NCBI GenBank assembly: GCA_019828595.1
Contig: JAHQRK010000006.1
Location: 2,666,001-2,730,000, forward strand
Direction of reading: 5' to 3'
Source: Aphanomyces cochlioides
Taxonomy: Eukaryota; Oomycota; Saprolegniomycetes; Saprolegniales; Verrucalvaceae
Length of the DNA stretch: 64,000 nucleotides
In this document: one piece after another, positions 33,104-43,137 of the stretch
How the letters are laid out: every line of letters begins with the position of its first letter
How positions within the stretch are numbered: position 1 is the first letter of the stretch
Made by a program: the position numbers and the translations under genes
Notes under the pieces: generated by a model
Told to the model about the DNA's origin: nothing
The model's database searches: none
Seen by the model: the letters and a program-made list of their open reading frames with translations, nothing else

Positions 33104-33723
33104 TCATTGAAAATAAATAATTGTATTGTGGATTTGATACGAATTCCTGACAGCAGACACAATCGCCGAAGCAGCAACCGAAGAAGTGATTGGAGATCCA
33201 CCATCAGATGGCGTTTGAATGAGTGGTGTAGCTTCGTTACTCAATTGCAGGGCTTCCAGCTATTGTTGTTGGTCAGACGGTATGAAATATGGCGGTTTAC
33301 CTTGGCCTCGAGCGCCTCAATGCGCTGTAAGGATTGGTGTTGTCCTCGAAGGGCGTGATGTGTGAGTGCTCCCAGCTGATGGTGAGCCTGAAGCAGCAGA
33401 ATATGGGAACAATCAACATATGCGGCGATTGACTCAGGACTGCCGCTCCATTCGTCGCCGGTTTGCTGTGTGAGCAGACTCAGGTCCTTTAGAGTGCCAC
33501 CCACGACCTTGGCCAATGCTGTCAGGTCTTCTGATGCGAGACGGGAGTTCGGAATGTGCGGATCAAGGAGTTGGCTCTGAAGCTGCAGCATCCCATCCAG
33601 CTCATTGATTGCTGCTTCGGTGCGCACGCGCTCCATAACTGCTCCGAGATGTGTGGTAGACATCGAAGAATGACGATTGCCCTGCTTGTTGATGGCCTCC
33701 TGGTCTCTCTTTGGTGATGGCAT
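33104..33723 (-). CDS. Hypothetical helical protein, two exons
   Basis: Exon 1 opens at MPSPKRDQE (33723); a short GTAAAC...CAATAG intron near 33255-33300 joins 'QSLQRIEALEAK' to 'LEALQLSNEATPLIQTPSDGG', ending at 33104. The centre (about residues 45-135) is helix-rich with regular hydrophobic spacing ('NELDGMLQLQSQLL', 'DLTALAKVVGGTLKDLSLLTQQ', 'SIAAYVDCSHILLLQAHHQLGALTHHALRG'). The pattern recalls small lysosome-positioning/BLOC-type coiled-coil subunits, but I cannot assign it. No membrane span or signal peptide is visible. Confidence 0.6.
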
Positions 33724-33876
33724 CCTGCGGTTGAGAAGAAGTTGATGTGTGCGATTGATGGATTGACTGAATGGATTTTATTGGCGACAACCAATCACGA
33801 TAGCTTATCAAAAGGACGAACACTCTGTATTGGAGACTTCCAAGAACGATCATCGAAGGATGTCTCTGTGCGATGG

Positions 33877-34677
33877 TCAGTCAGAGAGCTCGATCTTGGG
33901 CGCATTAGTTTCCGCATGGTAGCTGAAACGCAATGGACAGTCTTCTCGGAAGTGAGGGCAGCCATTTGCTGGAGCTCCATCATCGCCGACTGCTATGCCA
34001 TGGCAGAGAGGGGTGGCTGAAGTACCTGGGTTTTGAGGATCATTTCGATGAGGCAAGCGATGCGCGTGGGTGAGCGTGCCGACGAAGTCGTTCAGCCGCA
34101 TGATAGCCATGCCGAGCTCCTTGATGGCCATTCTAATCGCCGCCATGTCAAGCTCGTGCAGCGCTAAGCGATCTTGGTTGAGCTTATCGCTATCATGAAG
34201 CTGCTCGAGACGACCATTGGCGAGCTGGAAATCGCCGCGCAACTGTTCGATGCGGCCAGTGACATCGGTGAAATCATCGCGCGAGTTCTTCAGCTCTTCC
34301 GAAACAGAGTGGCAGTTGGCTTGCGCTTGCCCCAGACGATTGTTGGCAAGCTAGAGGTCGTTGCGCAGTTGCTCGAGGCGATCATTAGCGGGCCGAAATT
34401 CCTCATGTAGGTGGTCGAGTCGACCATGGGCAAGATTGCAATCGTCAGGCACCAGTTCGAATCGGCCGTCAGCTTGCTCGAAGACGTTGCGCATGTTCTC
34501 GAGAGTTTCTCGCACGACCTCAAGCCCCTTATGGAACCCTTGGAAAGTGCTTCGGACCTCTCTCAAGCGCAAGAGAACGAAATTGATCTGGTCTTGGAAG
34601 AACTGACGAGGCATTGGTAGGCTTGCGCTGCGGATGCGAAAGCGGTTAGCTGGACTGCGACCTCCTGAGTCCGCCAT
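33877..34677 (-). CDS. Coiled-coil protein interrupted by an in-frame TAG
   Basis: Starts MADSGGRSPANRFR (34677). A coiled coil 'FFQDQINFVLLRLREVRSTFQGF..VRETLENMRNVFEQADGRFEL' is followed by repeated ~30-residue units built on 'LANNRLEQLRNDL' ('RPANDRLEQLRNDL', '..NRLGQAQANCHSVSEEL', 'GRIEQLRGDFQLANGRLEQLHD'). At 34351-34353 the codon TAG stands where the neighbouring repeat has CAG (Gln), and the same frame continues coding-like down to 33877. Downstream a GTACTT...CATAG intron near 33985-34020 may switch to the frame ending at 33795 ('MMELQQMAALTSEKTV'). It could be a recent pseudogene, a polymorphic stop or a sequencing difference. Function unknown. Confidence 0.6.
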
Positions 34678-34740
34678 GATGCAAATTGGAGAATGAAGCA
34701 AGAAAAGAAAAAAAACGCATTATGAACGTTACGAGATCCT

Positions 34741-35463
34741 CTAGTTGGCTGAGCCCTCTGAAGAAGCGGTTGAGGACTCGTCGCCTCCCATATCAACTGT
34801 CGGTTGAGGTGGATGAGTACCGCCACGTCGATATGGACATCTGGCTTTTGATTTGCGGCAAGGGCGGCCATGTGTTGTCATCATGCCGCACAAATCAATT
34901 GATGGTCTGCTCCCTTTGGAATCACCAGCTGACAATTTGAGCTGTTCAATCGTTTGGGACAACTGGACGATGGCTTGCCCATACTTGACAACCCTGTCCG
35001 ACATCTCAGCAAGCTCTGCTGCTTGCTTGTCCATCTGGCAATGTAACTGCCCAATGTGAGCCGCTTGGTTTTTCATCTCGCTGGCTATATCATTACTGAA
35101 CGGACCTGGCACATCATCCTTGAATTCGATTTCACTGTCAGAACCTTGCGATGGTTGGGACTGAGTCTGTGATTTGCGGCGTTCAGTTTTGCGCGTCAAG
35201 AAGATCCTTTTAGGAGGCGTGGTATTGGAGCCTTCGGCTGGATTGGGCGAAGTATTGTTAGCCTTTGGTGATTCAGGAAGAGGAGCAGTGTCGAATGGAG
35301 AAGACGTGTCGAAAAACTGTGGTGCGAACAGGGGTGGTTTGCTTGTCTTGTCCTTGTGGCGTATAGCTTGAGGCTTGCCTTCAAGATTGGGAGCTCGCTT
35401 GGGCTCAAGGTCGGAAGAGTCACTTGCCATGGATGATCGCGTGCGAGGCCCTCTTGTGGCCAT
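34741..35463 (-). CDS. Hypothetical protein, low-complexity N-terminus plus coiled coil
   Basis: About 240 residues from MATRGPRTRSS. The first ~125 residues are Ser/Pro/Thr/Lys-rich and likely disordered ('TTPPKRIFLTRKTERRKSQTQSQPSQGSDSE'). A coiled coil ('SEMKNQAAHIGQLHCQMDKQAAELAEMSDRVVKYGQAIVQLSQTIEQLKL') occupies about 130-180. The C-terminus carries 'CGMMTTHGRPCRKSKARCPYRRGGTHP', whose Cys/His spacing could bind one metal ion, and ends in an acidic tail. It neighbours two other helical proteins on the same strand (33.1-34.7 kb). No family recognised. Confidence 0.6.
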   Translation of the reverse strand: MATRGPRTRSSMASDSSDLEPKRAPNLEGKPQAIRHKDKTSKPPLFAPQFFDTSSPFDTAPLPESPKANNTSPNPAEGSNTTPPKRIFLTRKTERRKSQTQSQPSQGSDSEIEFKDDVPGPFSNDIASEMKNQAAHIGQLHCQMDKQAAELAEMSDRVVKYGQAIVQLSQTIEQLKLSAGDSKGSRPSIDLCGMMTTHGRPCRKSKARCPYRRGGTHPPQPTVDMGGDESSTASSEGSAN

Positions 35464-35466
35464 CAC

Positions 35467-36813
35467 TGGTCAAGCTGAATTGTCGTCTGAAGGAAAATGG
35501 TTTGTCATGGTGGAGAAATCGAACAACTAGCATGGTCCAGTGAAACCGTCCAACGCATGCAAGTTGCTGCAACCTGGGGTGGCTGTCGTTCACGTCGTTG
35601 ACGTTACGATGCGCCAGGGGTGGCTTGTGAGGAAGCTGGCTAATTTGACCGATTGTCGCGAAGAAAAGTGAAGCTGTCATGAAGACCAGGCCGACCGCGA
35701 GGGAACAGTTATGCAAGTCCAAATGAGGACGAGTGATAGCGGATCGCAACTCACCATTGGCTCGCCCATGTTGAGAAGTCTACCTACCCTATGGCACTGC
35801 TGTGTGGGCCCTGTGGCAATCTACCCCGAGCATGCGTGTCGACGGTGGGCGATCATTTCGCCAAGCGAGCGAGGCGGCAGATATGGAGGAGACGCTCAAT
35901 GCCGGGCGTTTCATCAACTTGATCATGGCTGCCCTGAAGCTGCCCACATCCAAGGTTGGCCTGAAGTCAAGGTGGGCAGGATCCAAGCCCCATGGTTGCT
36001 GAAGCGCAAGGAGCCGGTACCAATGTAGCGTGCCGTGTGTGGAACCACGGAGCAATGTACTACCAAGCACTTGAGCCATACGCCAGCACCGTACAGACGA
36101 TCAACTCAACGCAAGCTCTCGTGCACCGAAACGACGGCCACCTTCGTAATCATTGAGTACTCCTTGTACGACCGTACGATGACACGGACGGACCAGATTT
36201 GTCGTGCAACAGAAAGTGTATCGTTCGCCGAGCAAAAATACGAAGGAGCTATCAAGACCAGCGGCGTGCGAGTGACGACAGAGTGAGCAATTGTGAGTAT
36301 CGGCATCGAGGATGGAGCTAGAGCTTAAGGAAATAACATGACTCCGGGTTTTGCGGCTGAAGCTGTACTTCGTTGTAGCGACCATGTGCTCTCTGATGGG
36401 GCTGAGCCTGTAGTTCGTCGGTCAGTGTTGTGCTCCCGGTGAGTCCGTCGCCGGGCAAGACAGCAGGAAGGAGTTGTGGGATCTGTCGAAAACCCTCACG
36501 GAGCATGACCTATTTATTCAGTTTCCAATTTGCTCCCCCAAGCGCAGCGTTCGCGTGAGTGGTCGAGTCCAAAATACCCCCTTGTTCATACAAGTCGATC
36601 TCAGTCGGGACAACACCCCGCCATCGTGCGTTACCAGTAGCCTTTCAACCTACTGGCCGTGTCTACCATCCGCTTCTTTTGTTGGAGCAGTACCATTGAC
36701 TACCCCGCGTAGAAGATCCAGCTGCCCTTCTAACCTTCGCCCCACCCCCCTCTTTTCTCTTTTCTTGCGGCTACAGCGGGCTTATCCTTAGCTCGCTCTC
36801 CCACACTACTTTA
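35467..36813. other. Long intergenic stretch, no gene recognised
   Basis: Several frames of 60-110 codons overlap on both strands, none with a motif or supported exon chain. The composition is mixed and some of it may be old duplicated gene debris. Confidence 0.4.
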
Positions 36814-37881
36814 CTACACTAAGTCACTCGCACCGAGATCTATGTTTGCAATGCAAACCTTACTGTTTTGTAGTCCCTTACATGGGTCAAATCGGCCAGA
36901 GTTCATCCATCCACAGTGTGTGAACACGTTTGACATGTCCATGCTGTTGAATAGCTGCATAATTTCAACCACAAAAAGCCCCAAGTTCTTCTCGTTTTGG
37001 CATTCCGTGTAGTGCCGCTGGAAAGCCTTCTTCAAATATCCAAACAGAAGCTCTATCGGATTGTAAAATGGGCAATACGCCGGGAGAAAAAGCGGCAAAA
37101 TTCCAACGCTGCGGAGGTAACCAATGATTTCTGAGTGGCAATGTATCTTTGCTCCATCAAGAATCCAAACTGAGTTTTTGCCAGGATACATGCCAATGTG
37201 TCCAGAGTGGGAAAACATCGAGCAGCAACGGATAAAAGCTTCACGATCAAATGTTCCCTCGGTGTCGTAGTACTCAAGCATCCCGTCAGCGCCAAGAAAA
37301 CAAAGCAATGATACCCGTGGTTTCCGATTGAATTCTCCCTGAATGACAATTCGTTCTCCTTTCATTGCATATCCGCGTTTTCGAAGCATACCTCGATTAT
37401 CGAAGCTGACCTCGTCCAGAAACACTATGTTTCTCTGGCTCCACAGCACCGAGTCGAGTTCTTCCACAAATCGGCATATGTCTTGTTGATTTATGTGGAT
37501 AGCTCTACGTTCGAGCACCTTCCACATCATCGCGTTTTCATGAATAATTATCCAGATTGACGACGTGCTGATGTACCGTTGAAACTTCCTCGTGAAAGCA
37601 TTCTTTGCTTCATCCAAGAACGATAGGGGGTGCTTTTGATAATACAAGATGATCCATTCCTTTTCATGTTGCGTGAATCTCTTTGCAGCGACTGTTTTAT
37701 TTCGACTGTAATCGCCTGTTTCATTGTATCGGTGGATCCAATTGGCAATTGTTTTCTCGTCCTTGCGATAAATCGTAGCCAATTGACTCTTCTTTAACCC
37801 AAGGAAGAAATATCCGTAGAGGCAATGCATCATGGTGTTGGGACTTGCATGGCGGGTGATAACACATTCAATTGCACTCAT
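36814..37881 (-). mobile_element. IS630/Tc1-type DDE transposase, intact
   Basis: Uninterrupted 355-residue frame. The N-terminal helix-turn-helix region ('LKKSQLATIYRKDEKTIANWIHRYNETGDY') has a typical IS630-like layout. The catalytic core reads 'NIVFLDEVSFDNRG' (Asp1), 'SVWILDGAKIHCH' (Asp2) and 'LPAYCPFYNPIELLFGYLKK' (Glu), with 34 residues between Asp2 and Glu, i.e. DD34E. This family transposes by cut and paste into TA. I could not find convincing terminal inverted repeats nearby, so the element limits are unknown. The absence of stops suggests a young or domesticated copy. Confidence 0.88.
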
Positions 37882-38041
37882 GTTCCCTTCCGCAGTCCAG
37901 ATCCGCGTCGATGTGAAAATGAGGGGGATTCAGATACAACCTTTAAGCCAATCAAAACTAAGAGCGTGATTCGAAAGTGATACAAATAACCTCTCAAAAT
38001 TCGGAAATTTGACCTGAAAGCACAATAACTCAATATATTTA

Positions 38042-38409
38042 GGGCCCGTCTGGATGCCAAATAAAAAATATTGTGAAAATTCGTTATGTGATATTTTGTA
38101 TTTTGGTCAAAATAATACAAACCACGCATTATAATATCACGATAATTAAAATTTCGGACTGTCTGGATTCCCACGAAAATAAAATAATCATTGGGAATTT
38201 GTGTGGATTATACGATATTGGGGAAAATATTCTACTTTGAGTAGAATATTATTTATTGCATATTTGGCCTGTTTTGAAATAAATTATTGCAATAAAATTT
38301 ATGCAATATTTGGCATCCAGACAGTGCATTTTGCGATAATCAAAATTATGCAATAATTGATCAAAATATTGCGAATTATCTCAATAATAGGTGGCATCCA
38401 GACGGGCCC
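38042..38409. mobile_element. Tourist/PIF-Harbinger-like MITE (368 bp)
   Basis: Perfect 18-bp terminal inverted repeats GGGCCCGTCTGGATGCCA at 38042-38059 and inverted at 38392-38409, flanked on both sides by TTA (38039-38041 and 38410-38412). A 3-bp TTA duplication and GGGCCCGT-type ends are hallmarks of PIF/Harbinger MITEs. The inside is very AT-rich, non-coding, and carries a second imperfect inverted pair (GACTGTCTGGATTCCC near 38158 and GGCATCCAGACAGTGC near 38312). A Harbinger-type transposase gene lies at 52.9-54.0 kb. Confidence 0.88.
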
Positions 38410-38483
38410 TTATTGATCTTACCAATAATATATTTTACAATAATTTATTGTGTATTTTGTTCCACAGGTGCTGATTGAAGGAA

Positions 38484-39110
38484 CTATAGTGGTCGACGAG
38501 CGTGCTTCCTAGTGTTTCTTGCGTTAGCCAAGCATGGTCGCATTTGCTGAGTGATTTGTTTCTGCTCAGCAGCGCGCACTTTCATGACCGAGAGGGAGTT
38601 CGGCAAAGCACTTGTGTCCATGATGCCATGATAATTTGGATTCTGTTGACAATCATTGCGTTGACATGGAGAATCGATTACAGATTCCGCACTGCTGTAC
38701 GACAGCGGTGTCGTTGATGGTGTTGTTTTTGTAGTCGTTGGCGTGGCTGGATTTAACTTGTCCGAGCACGAACCACAGAGTTGAAGCTTGTGTCTGTAGG
38801 TTTGAGCTACCGTCGCACAGTCACGACATAGAACGTGAAGACAGTCCATGGCAGAGCATTTGATCGGACGGCATGTGAGAAAACGGAATCGTTTAAAGCA
38901 CGTCGTGCAATGGGTTGGGCGAGAAGATCTGGACTTGATGAAGGAAAACATTTGCAAGGCGAATGGAAAAGTGGACGCATGTTGACCCCCTTGCTCCTCG
39001 AAGCTGAATTGTGTAGCAAGCCTCGCATGGCGTAGAAGTCGCGCGGTGGATGTAGTGAAGAAGGATAACGAGGAGGTTTCTGCAGTATTCACTAAGATTG
39101 TGCAGGGCAT
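38484..39110 (-). CDS. FYVE-like zinc-finger protein, intact arm of an inverted pair
   Basis: 208 residues from MPCTILVNTAET (39110), or 155 from an inner ATG at 38951. The metal-binding pattern 'HCTTCFKRFRFLTCRPIKCSAMDCLHVLCRDCATV..QLCGSCSDKL' has four CxxC-type pairs in the spacing of FYVE/treble-clef zinc fingers, but without an RR/KHHCR ligand motif, so PI3P binding is not assured. A Thr/Pro-rich linker follows. The sequence recurs in opposite orientation at 39240-39650 with deletions and a frameshift. The left copy has the better frame. Confidence 0.6.
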   Translation of the reverse strand: MPCTILVNTAETSSLSFFTTSTARLLRHARLATQFSFEEQGGQHASTFPFALQMFSFIKSRSSRPTHCTTCFKRFRFLTCRPIKCSAMDCLHVLCRDCATVAQTYRHKLQLCGSCSDKLNPATPTTTKTTPSTTPLSYSSAESVIDSPCQRNDCQQNPNYHGIMDTSALPNSLSVMKVRAAEQKQITQQMRPCLANARNTRKHARRPL

Positions 39111-39239
39111 ACCATACTAGACGGTAGACAACACTACTGTATCTTCGATAGATCACAATGGCTTCTACTCTAAGCATGATGTCTTGCTATATGTTTGTCA
39201 TGCGACCTGTGCCATTTTCAATGACGAGTTGACAGGCAG

Positions 39240-39813
39240 ACCATGGTAAATACTGCAGAAACCTCTTCCTTCTTCACTACATCCACCGCGACTTCTACGC
39301 CATGCGAGGCTTGCTACACAATTCAGCTTCGAGGAGCAATGGAGTCAACATGCACCACTTTTCCTTCATCAAGTCCAGATCTTCTCGCCCAACCCATTGC
39401 ACGACGTGCTTTAAACGATTCTGTTTTCTCACATGCCGTCCGATCAAATGCTCTGCCATGGACAGTCTCACGTTCTATGTCGTGACAGTGCGACGGTAGT
39501 TCAAACCTACAGAAACAAGCTTCAACTCTGTGGCTCGTGCTCGGACAAGTTCAATCCAGCCACGCCAACGACTACAAAAGCAACACCACCAACGACACCG
39601 CTGTCATGCAGCAGAGTTGATTCTTTCATCGAGTCGCCGTTCAACAAAGCGGTTTTACGAAATCACCACAATAAAAAAGCATCAACGCAACATGGAGACT
39701 CATCAACTCCATTTCACAAGGTCAATCGCGAAATATGCGTATTTTCGAGCACCAGTAACCTTTCCAAAAGATGCAGACGCTCTTGGCTAACGCGAGAAGG
39801 GTGCCAACCATGA
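39240..39813 (+). pseudogene. Inverted, broken copy of the FYVE-like gene
   Basis: Same sequence as the minus-strand gene at 38484-39110: 'NTAETSSFFTTSTA', 'CTTCFKRFCFLTCRPIKCSAMD'. One base is missing after 'MDSL' (GACAGTCTCACG against GACTGTCTTCACG), shifting the frame before the last zinc ligands. An earlier small deletion removes part of the linker. The distal part (39600 onward) diverges. Confidence 0.7.
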
Positions 39814-40092
39814 CTCCTTTGTAAAGCCCCCCCCCCTGGCTGACCCCCTCGTTTGCCACGGGTATCGCTGGCTGCGAGTAGACCATGATGGACCACTTGC
39901 GCGACAGAGCTAGCCCAACGATGCCGTTCAACCTACAAGGTGGTTCGCAAATAAAAAGTCAAAGCATCGTACCCGGACGCATGCCAACGTGCAAGTTCCA
40001 TGTTGGAGACGACTGCAGCTTCGTTCATGTGGCTACCCAAGCCCACGTCCAAGATACCAGCACGACCATTCCAGATGTGTGTGTCGGCAAAC
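39722..40092 (-). pseudogene. THEM6-like thioesterase pseudogene, copy 4, downstream part
   Basis: Minus-strand reading gives 'FADTHIWNGRAGILDVGLGSHMNEAAVVSNMELARWHASG' and, after an intron-like gap, 'LNGIVGLALSRKWSIMV'. It then degenerates into unrelated sequence with a poly-C run near 39826. Its upstream part lies beyond the hAT insertion, at 40864-40967. Confidence 0.7.
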
Positions 40093-40863
40093 ACAGGGGT
40101 GTTACAATATAGATTGTATTATTGATTGTACCCCCAGTCTTTGGACAATCAATCATTGACAATATTCAATCTATTGTTGTCGTGAAAGAGTTTTGCGACG
40201 TCTAAGCAGTCGGACTATCCTTTTCGGTAGCTTTGGACAACTTGATGGCTTGTGAGACGTTGCCCAGGCTCAAGAGGTCCCAGTTCAACTTTAAGTACAT
40301 GATCACTTCGAGCGTGGTGGTGTCCATACTCTTCCGCAAGTAGCCGATCATGCACTTCACGCCAGAGAAGAATCGCTCGACAACAACAGAGGTTGGAGGG
40401 ATCCAACTCACGTCTTCATACGGCTGTTTAGTATTGACACGACTGCGAGCACGCTTCTTGATTTCGTTGTCAAGGTCTATTGCAGCACGCTTCCGGCCAT
40501 TCAAAACAACATCAGACGCAGTCTCAATCATTTGCACGAGATCCGAATTTCGACGCAAACGACGAGCAGCTTCCCTTTCAACAGAATTCAAGGCTATTCC
40601 CGTCTCTAGCTTGACCAAAGCACTTTCAAAATCTGCATCTGCGACGATCTTCGCATTCGGGCCAATGTAGTTCTTCAAACAGGGGTAGTCTTCCATGGCG
40701 AAATCAAACATGTCGCGAACGGTAGACATGGTTAAGTTCTTTTGTTGGAGACGAATGGTTGTGGCATCAAATGTAGCCATTTCCCGAAGGAGGTCGTTGA
40801 TGATCAATTGCTCGGAGGCGGATGGTAGTAGATCAACCAAAGGAATTCGCCGGCGTTTGCCGA
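40093..40863 (-). mobile_element. hAT-type transposase fragment inserted in the thioesterase pseudogene
   Basis: Minus-strand frame (212 codons from 40840, open to about 40851). The end matches the hAT C-terminal dimerisation region: 'VSWIPPTSVVVERFFSGVKCMIGYLRKSMDTTTLEVIMYLKLNWDLL'. The N-terminal catalytic RNase-H part and BED finger are missing. One border starts CAGGGGTGTTACAAT, as hAT ends do. GTCGGCAAAC flanks the insert on both sides (40083-40092 and 40864-40873), consistent with a target duplication inside the thioesterase codons for Phe-Ala-Asp. The other terminus is not recognisable, so this is a truncated element. Confidence 0.75.
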
Positions 40864-40876
40864 GTCGGCAAACGCC
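40852..40876. repeat. 25-bp perfect palindrome at the hAT border
   Basis: GGCGTTTGCCGA-G-TCGGCAAACGCC. It arises where the end of the insert meets the duplicated target sequence. Confidence 0.85.
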
Positions 40877-40967
40877 ATTCTGCTGAAGGGAGCTTCTTTC
40901 GATGGAGGGATCGCTCTAGAGTTGAAAGGCCGAGACTCCAAGCAGTGCGGAAAAAGTAGACGACCAT
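40864..40967 (-). pseudogene. THEM6-like thioesterase pseudogene, copy 4, 5' part
   Basis: Reads MVVYFFRTAWSLGLSTLERSLHRKKLPSA from an ATG at 40967, matching the first exon of the other cluster members, then stops at the hAT insert. The DNA just upstream resembles the promoter of the palindrome copies (shared GTTTACAACAC). Confidence 0.7.
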
Positions 40968-42002
40968 GGCTGCAAATTTAACAGCCCCAGAGTTGCGGCG
41001 ACATCGTGTTTACAACACAAGGCCCATGTATCGGATCGTCTCGAGCATGAAGATGACAAGAGGAAGAATGTGTTTCGACAACATTGCATTTGTTTCTCCA
41101 TTGCCATTCATGTCAAGCCATCGACGCACATGGCAACTTGATTCATGGTTCGAACAGGCCAAAGATGATAGACCGCGGCCTTATGTTTCTCAACTCAGAC
41201 CGACGTCTAAGTGCTCCAAGAATTGGACTTTGCGCTTTCAAGCTGTAAAGGAAACCTCAGCACCTCGACAATCCTGGACATCATAAAGGCGCTGCGTGGC
41301 GGATCGAATGGACTTGCTCTTTGACATTCGACTTGTCTGTAGTGTTGTGCTGCTCACCTTTGGCTATGGTAGGAGCAAATTCTTGCCGACTCGCGGTTTC
41401 CAAATGACGATCCTCAAAGAGTGAAATCTCTCTTTGAGGAATTGCACGACGTCACTGCACGTACACGATGGCGAGTAGACACCGCGATGTCTGTAGTTTG
41501 TCTGCGTTTGGCAAAGGGTTTGCTATGGTATTTTGATAAGTAAACCTGGTGCGGTTTTGTTAACTTTGGTAATTTAAACAGACTTTATGCCAACAACAAC
41601 AGTTCCAAATCTCTGTCTTGCACTGCAAACTGCTTTGAATTGTCCACGGTGCGTCATCTCTGTGCTAAACTGAACTACGCTGCAGCATGGTTTTCACGGC
41701 GTGGCTCTCAGCGCAAGGCCAGCAACTCGAGATGCACTCCAAACTCAATGTAGAATCACTTTTATCCCATTAAATATTCCAAGCATTTGATTGGATGAGT
41801 CTCCCTTTTTTAAACAATTTAATCGAGAGTCGTTAATTCCAAAAAGTGGAGACAAGTCGCAGCGACTTGTCCACTGCAGCACGGAGTCGCTTTGCCCTTT
41901 TGGTACTGCGTCGCTATGGAATTTAAGCCACTACTTTGTCTAAGGTACAGTACGAGACACAGAGATTTTCGAGTTACTTGAAACAGAATTTGGAATTCTT
42001 GA
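40968..42002. other. Intergenic, no gene seen
   Basis: Includes a small perfect inverted repeat GACAAGTCGC-A-GCGACTTGTC near 41853-41873. No domain-bearing frame. Confidence 0.45.
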
Positions 42003-43137
42003 ATTGTTTCAAAATTAAGCCGTGGTGGTCACCAGCTCCTTTCTCACATACTCGGGTTGAGGCTGCACTCTTTCCATGTTGATCTTCGTTGCGGCATCCC
42101 AAGTCAAAAAGCCTTGGATAACTGGTGGCATTTCAGTCGGACGTTCACGCTCTACACTCAGGAGCTCCAGCACTCTCTCAAACGGAACCGTCTGGCGATT
42201 GCGATCCTTGATCATGGTTCGACTCACAGCTACACACTCGATATAACAGAGACGAGAAGGAGAGCTCACCTTCCACCAACAACTTTCCCGTGTCGGGACA
42301 CACAAAGCGATGCGTAAAGTATTGCCACGAATCGTCCCAGTAAGCGATTCGAGAATGCACTTCATAAGGTTGCAATGCGTGCATCTTGTCGCTGTTGTAA
42401 TGAACCATGTTGGACGCCACCACGACCGTCCACTTCTGGGACAGAATGAGCTGGATCACGCCGTTCAGCCTATCCATGAGGTCAGTCATGCATCGTATAG
42501 ACACAGCTTCGCGACGCACCCCAAGGAGTGACACCGTGCAAGCTCGATGTTGGATACGACGGCGGCTTCGTTCATGTGACTGGTCAAGCCTACATCCAGC
42601 AACCCAGCACGCCCCCTCCACACATGCGTGTCGGCGAGGGCCAGTCTGTTGAGGGACAACTTGTTGCGGTGGACACCCCGAAATTCCACGCAGTGCGGAA
42701 GAAGTAGACGACCATGACGGCAAATTTAACTTTGCCGGCCTGGCAGTGCCGGCGAAATCATGTTTACAACACACGCCCGATGTCTCGGGTCGTTGCGAGC
42801 ACGACAATACAACACAACTGACGAAGAAGGGATGCTTTCATGTCTTTGATCTGGTTCCACTCCACCATGCTGGGCCGCGCACGGGGGGGTGGCATCTTCA
42901 TGGATGGTTCGGTCAACCTAAGCTAGCGGTGAATGCAATAGTTGGCCTCGATTAATAAGAGCTTGAAATTTACATCCAACGAGCCTCATTCCATCATTGT
43001 TTGGCCTGCACAGACGCTGTCGTGGTGGCATGACCACAGAAATTAGCACGCAACAATCCTGGAGATATCTCTCGACCGCATCGCCTCGATATTGAAGGTT
43101 ATCAGTGAAGAACTTGTGCTCTTACAATCAGCAACTT
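42003..43137. repeat. Left arm of a 1135-bp inverted repeat
   Basis: Identical in inverse orientation to 43641-44775, apart from one base noticed near 42120 (A here; the complement of the right arm has C). It contains a minus-strand thioesterase copy and its upstream region. Confidence 0.93.
42015..42713 (-). pseudogene. THEM6-like thioesterase copy 5 (palindrome, left arm), frameshifted
   Basis: Exons read 'LNRLALADTHVWRGRAGLLDVGLTSHMNEAAVVSNIELARCHSLG', 'LNGVIQLILSQKWTVVVASNMVHYNSDKMHALQPYEVHSRIAYWDDSWQYFTHRFVCPDTGKLLVEG' and 'VSRTMIKDRNRQTVPFERVLELLSVERERPTEMP..', ending 'VRKELVTTTA' at 42015. Introns keep GT...AG. In exon 1, between 'MVVYFFRTAWNFGV' and 'HRNKLSLNR', about 19 bases present in the intact copy at 33 kb are missing, so the ATG frame and the hot-dog frame differ. 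Both arms share this lesion, which therefore predates the palindrome. Confidence 0.78.

Noticed and set aside
36474..36791. 105-codon Ser/Pro-rich frame upstream of the IS630-type transposase
   Set aside because: Low-complexity composition without motif or neighbouring exon; not convincing as a gene.
42746..42955. 69-codon frame present in both palindrome arms
   Set aside because: It lies in the promoter region of the thioesterase copies and is duplicated only because the arms are; no motif.
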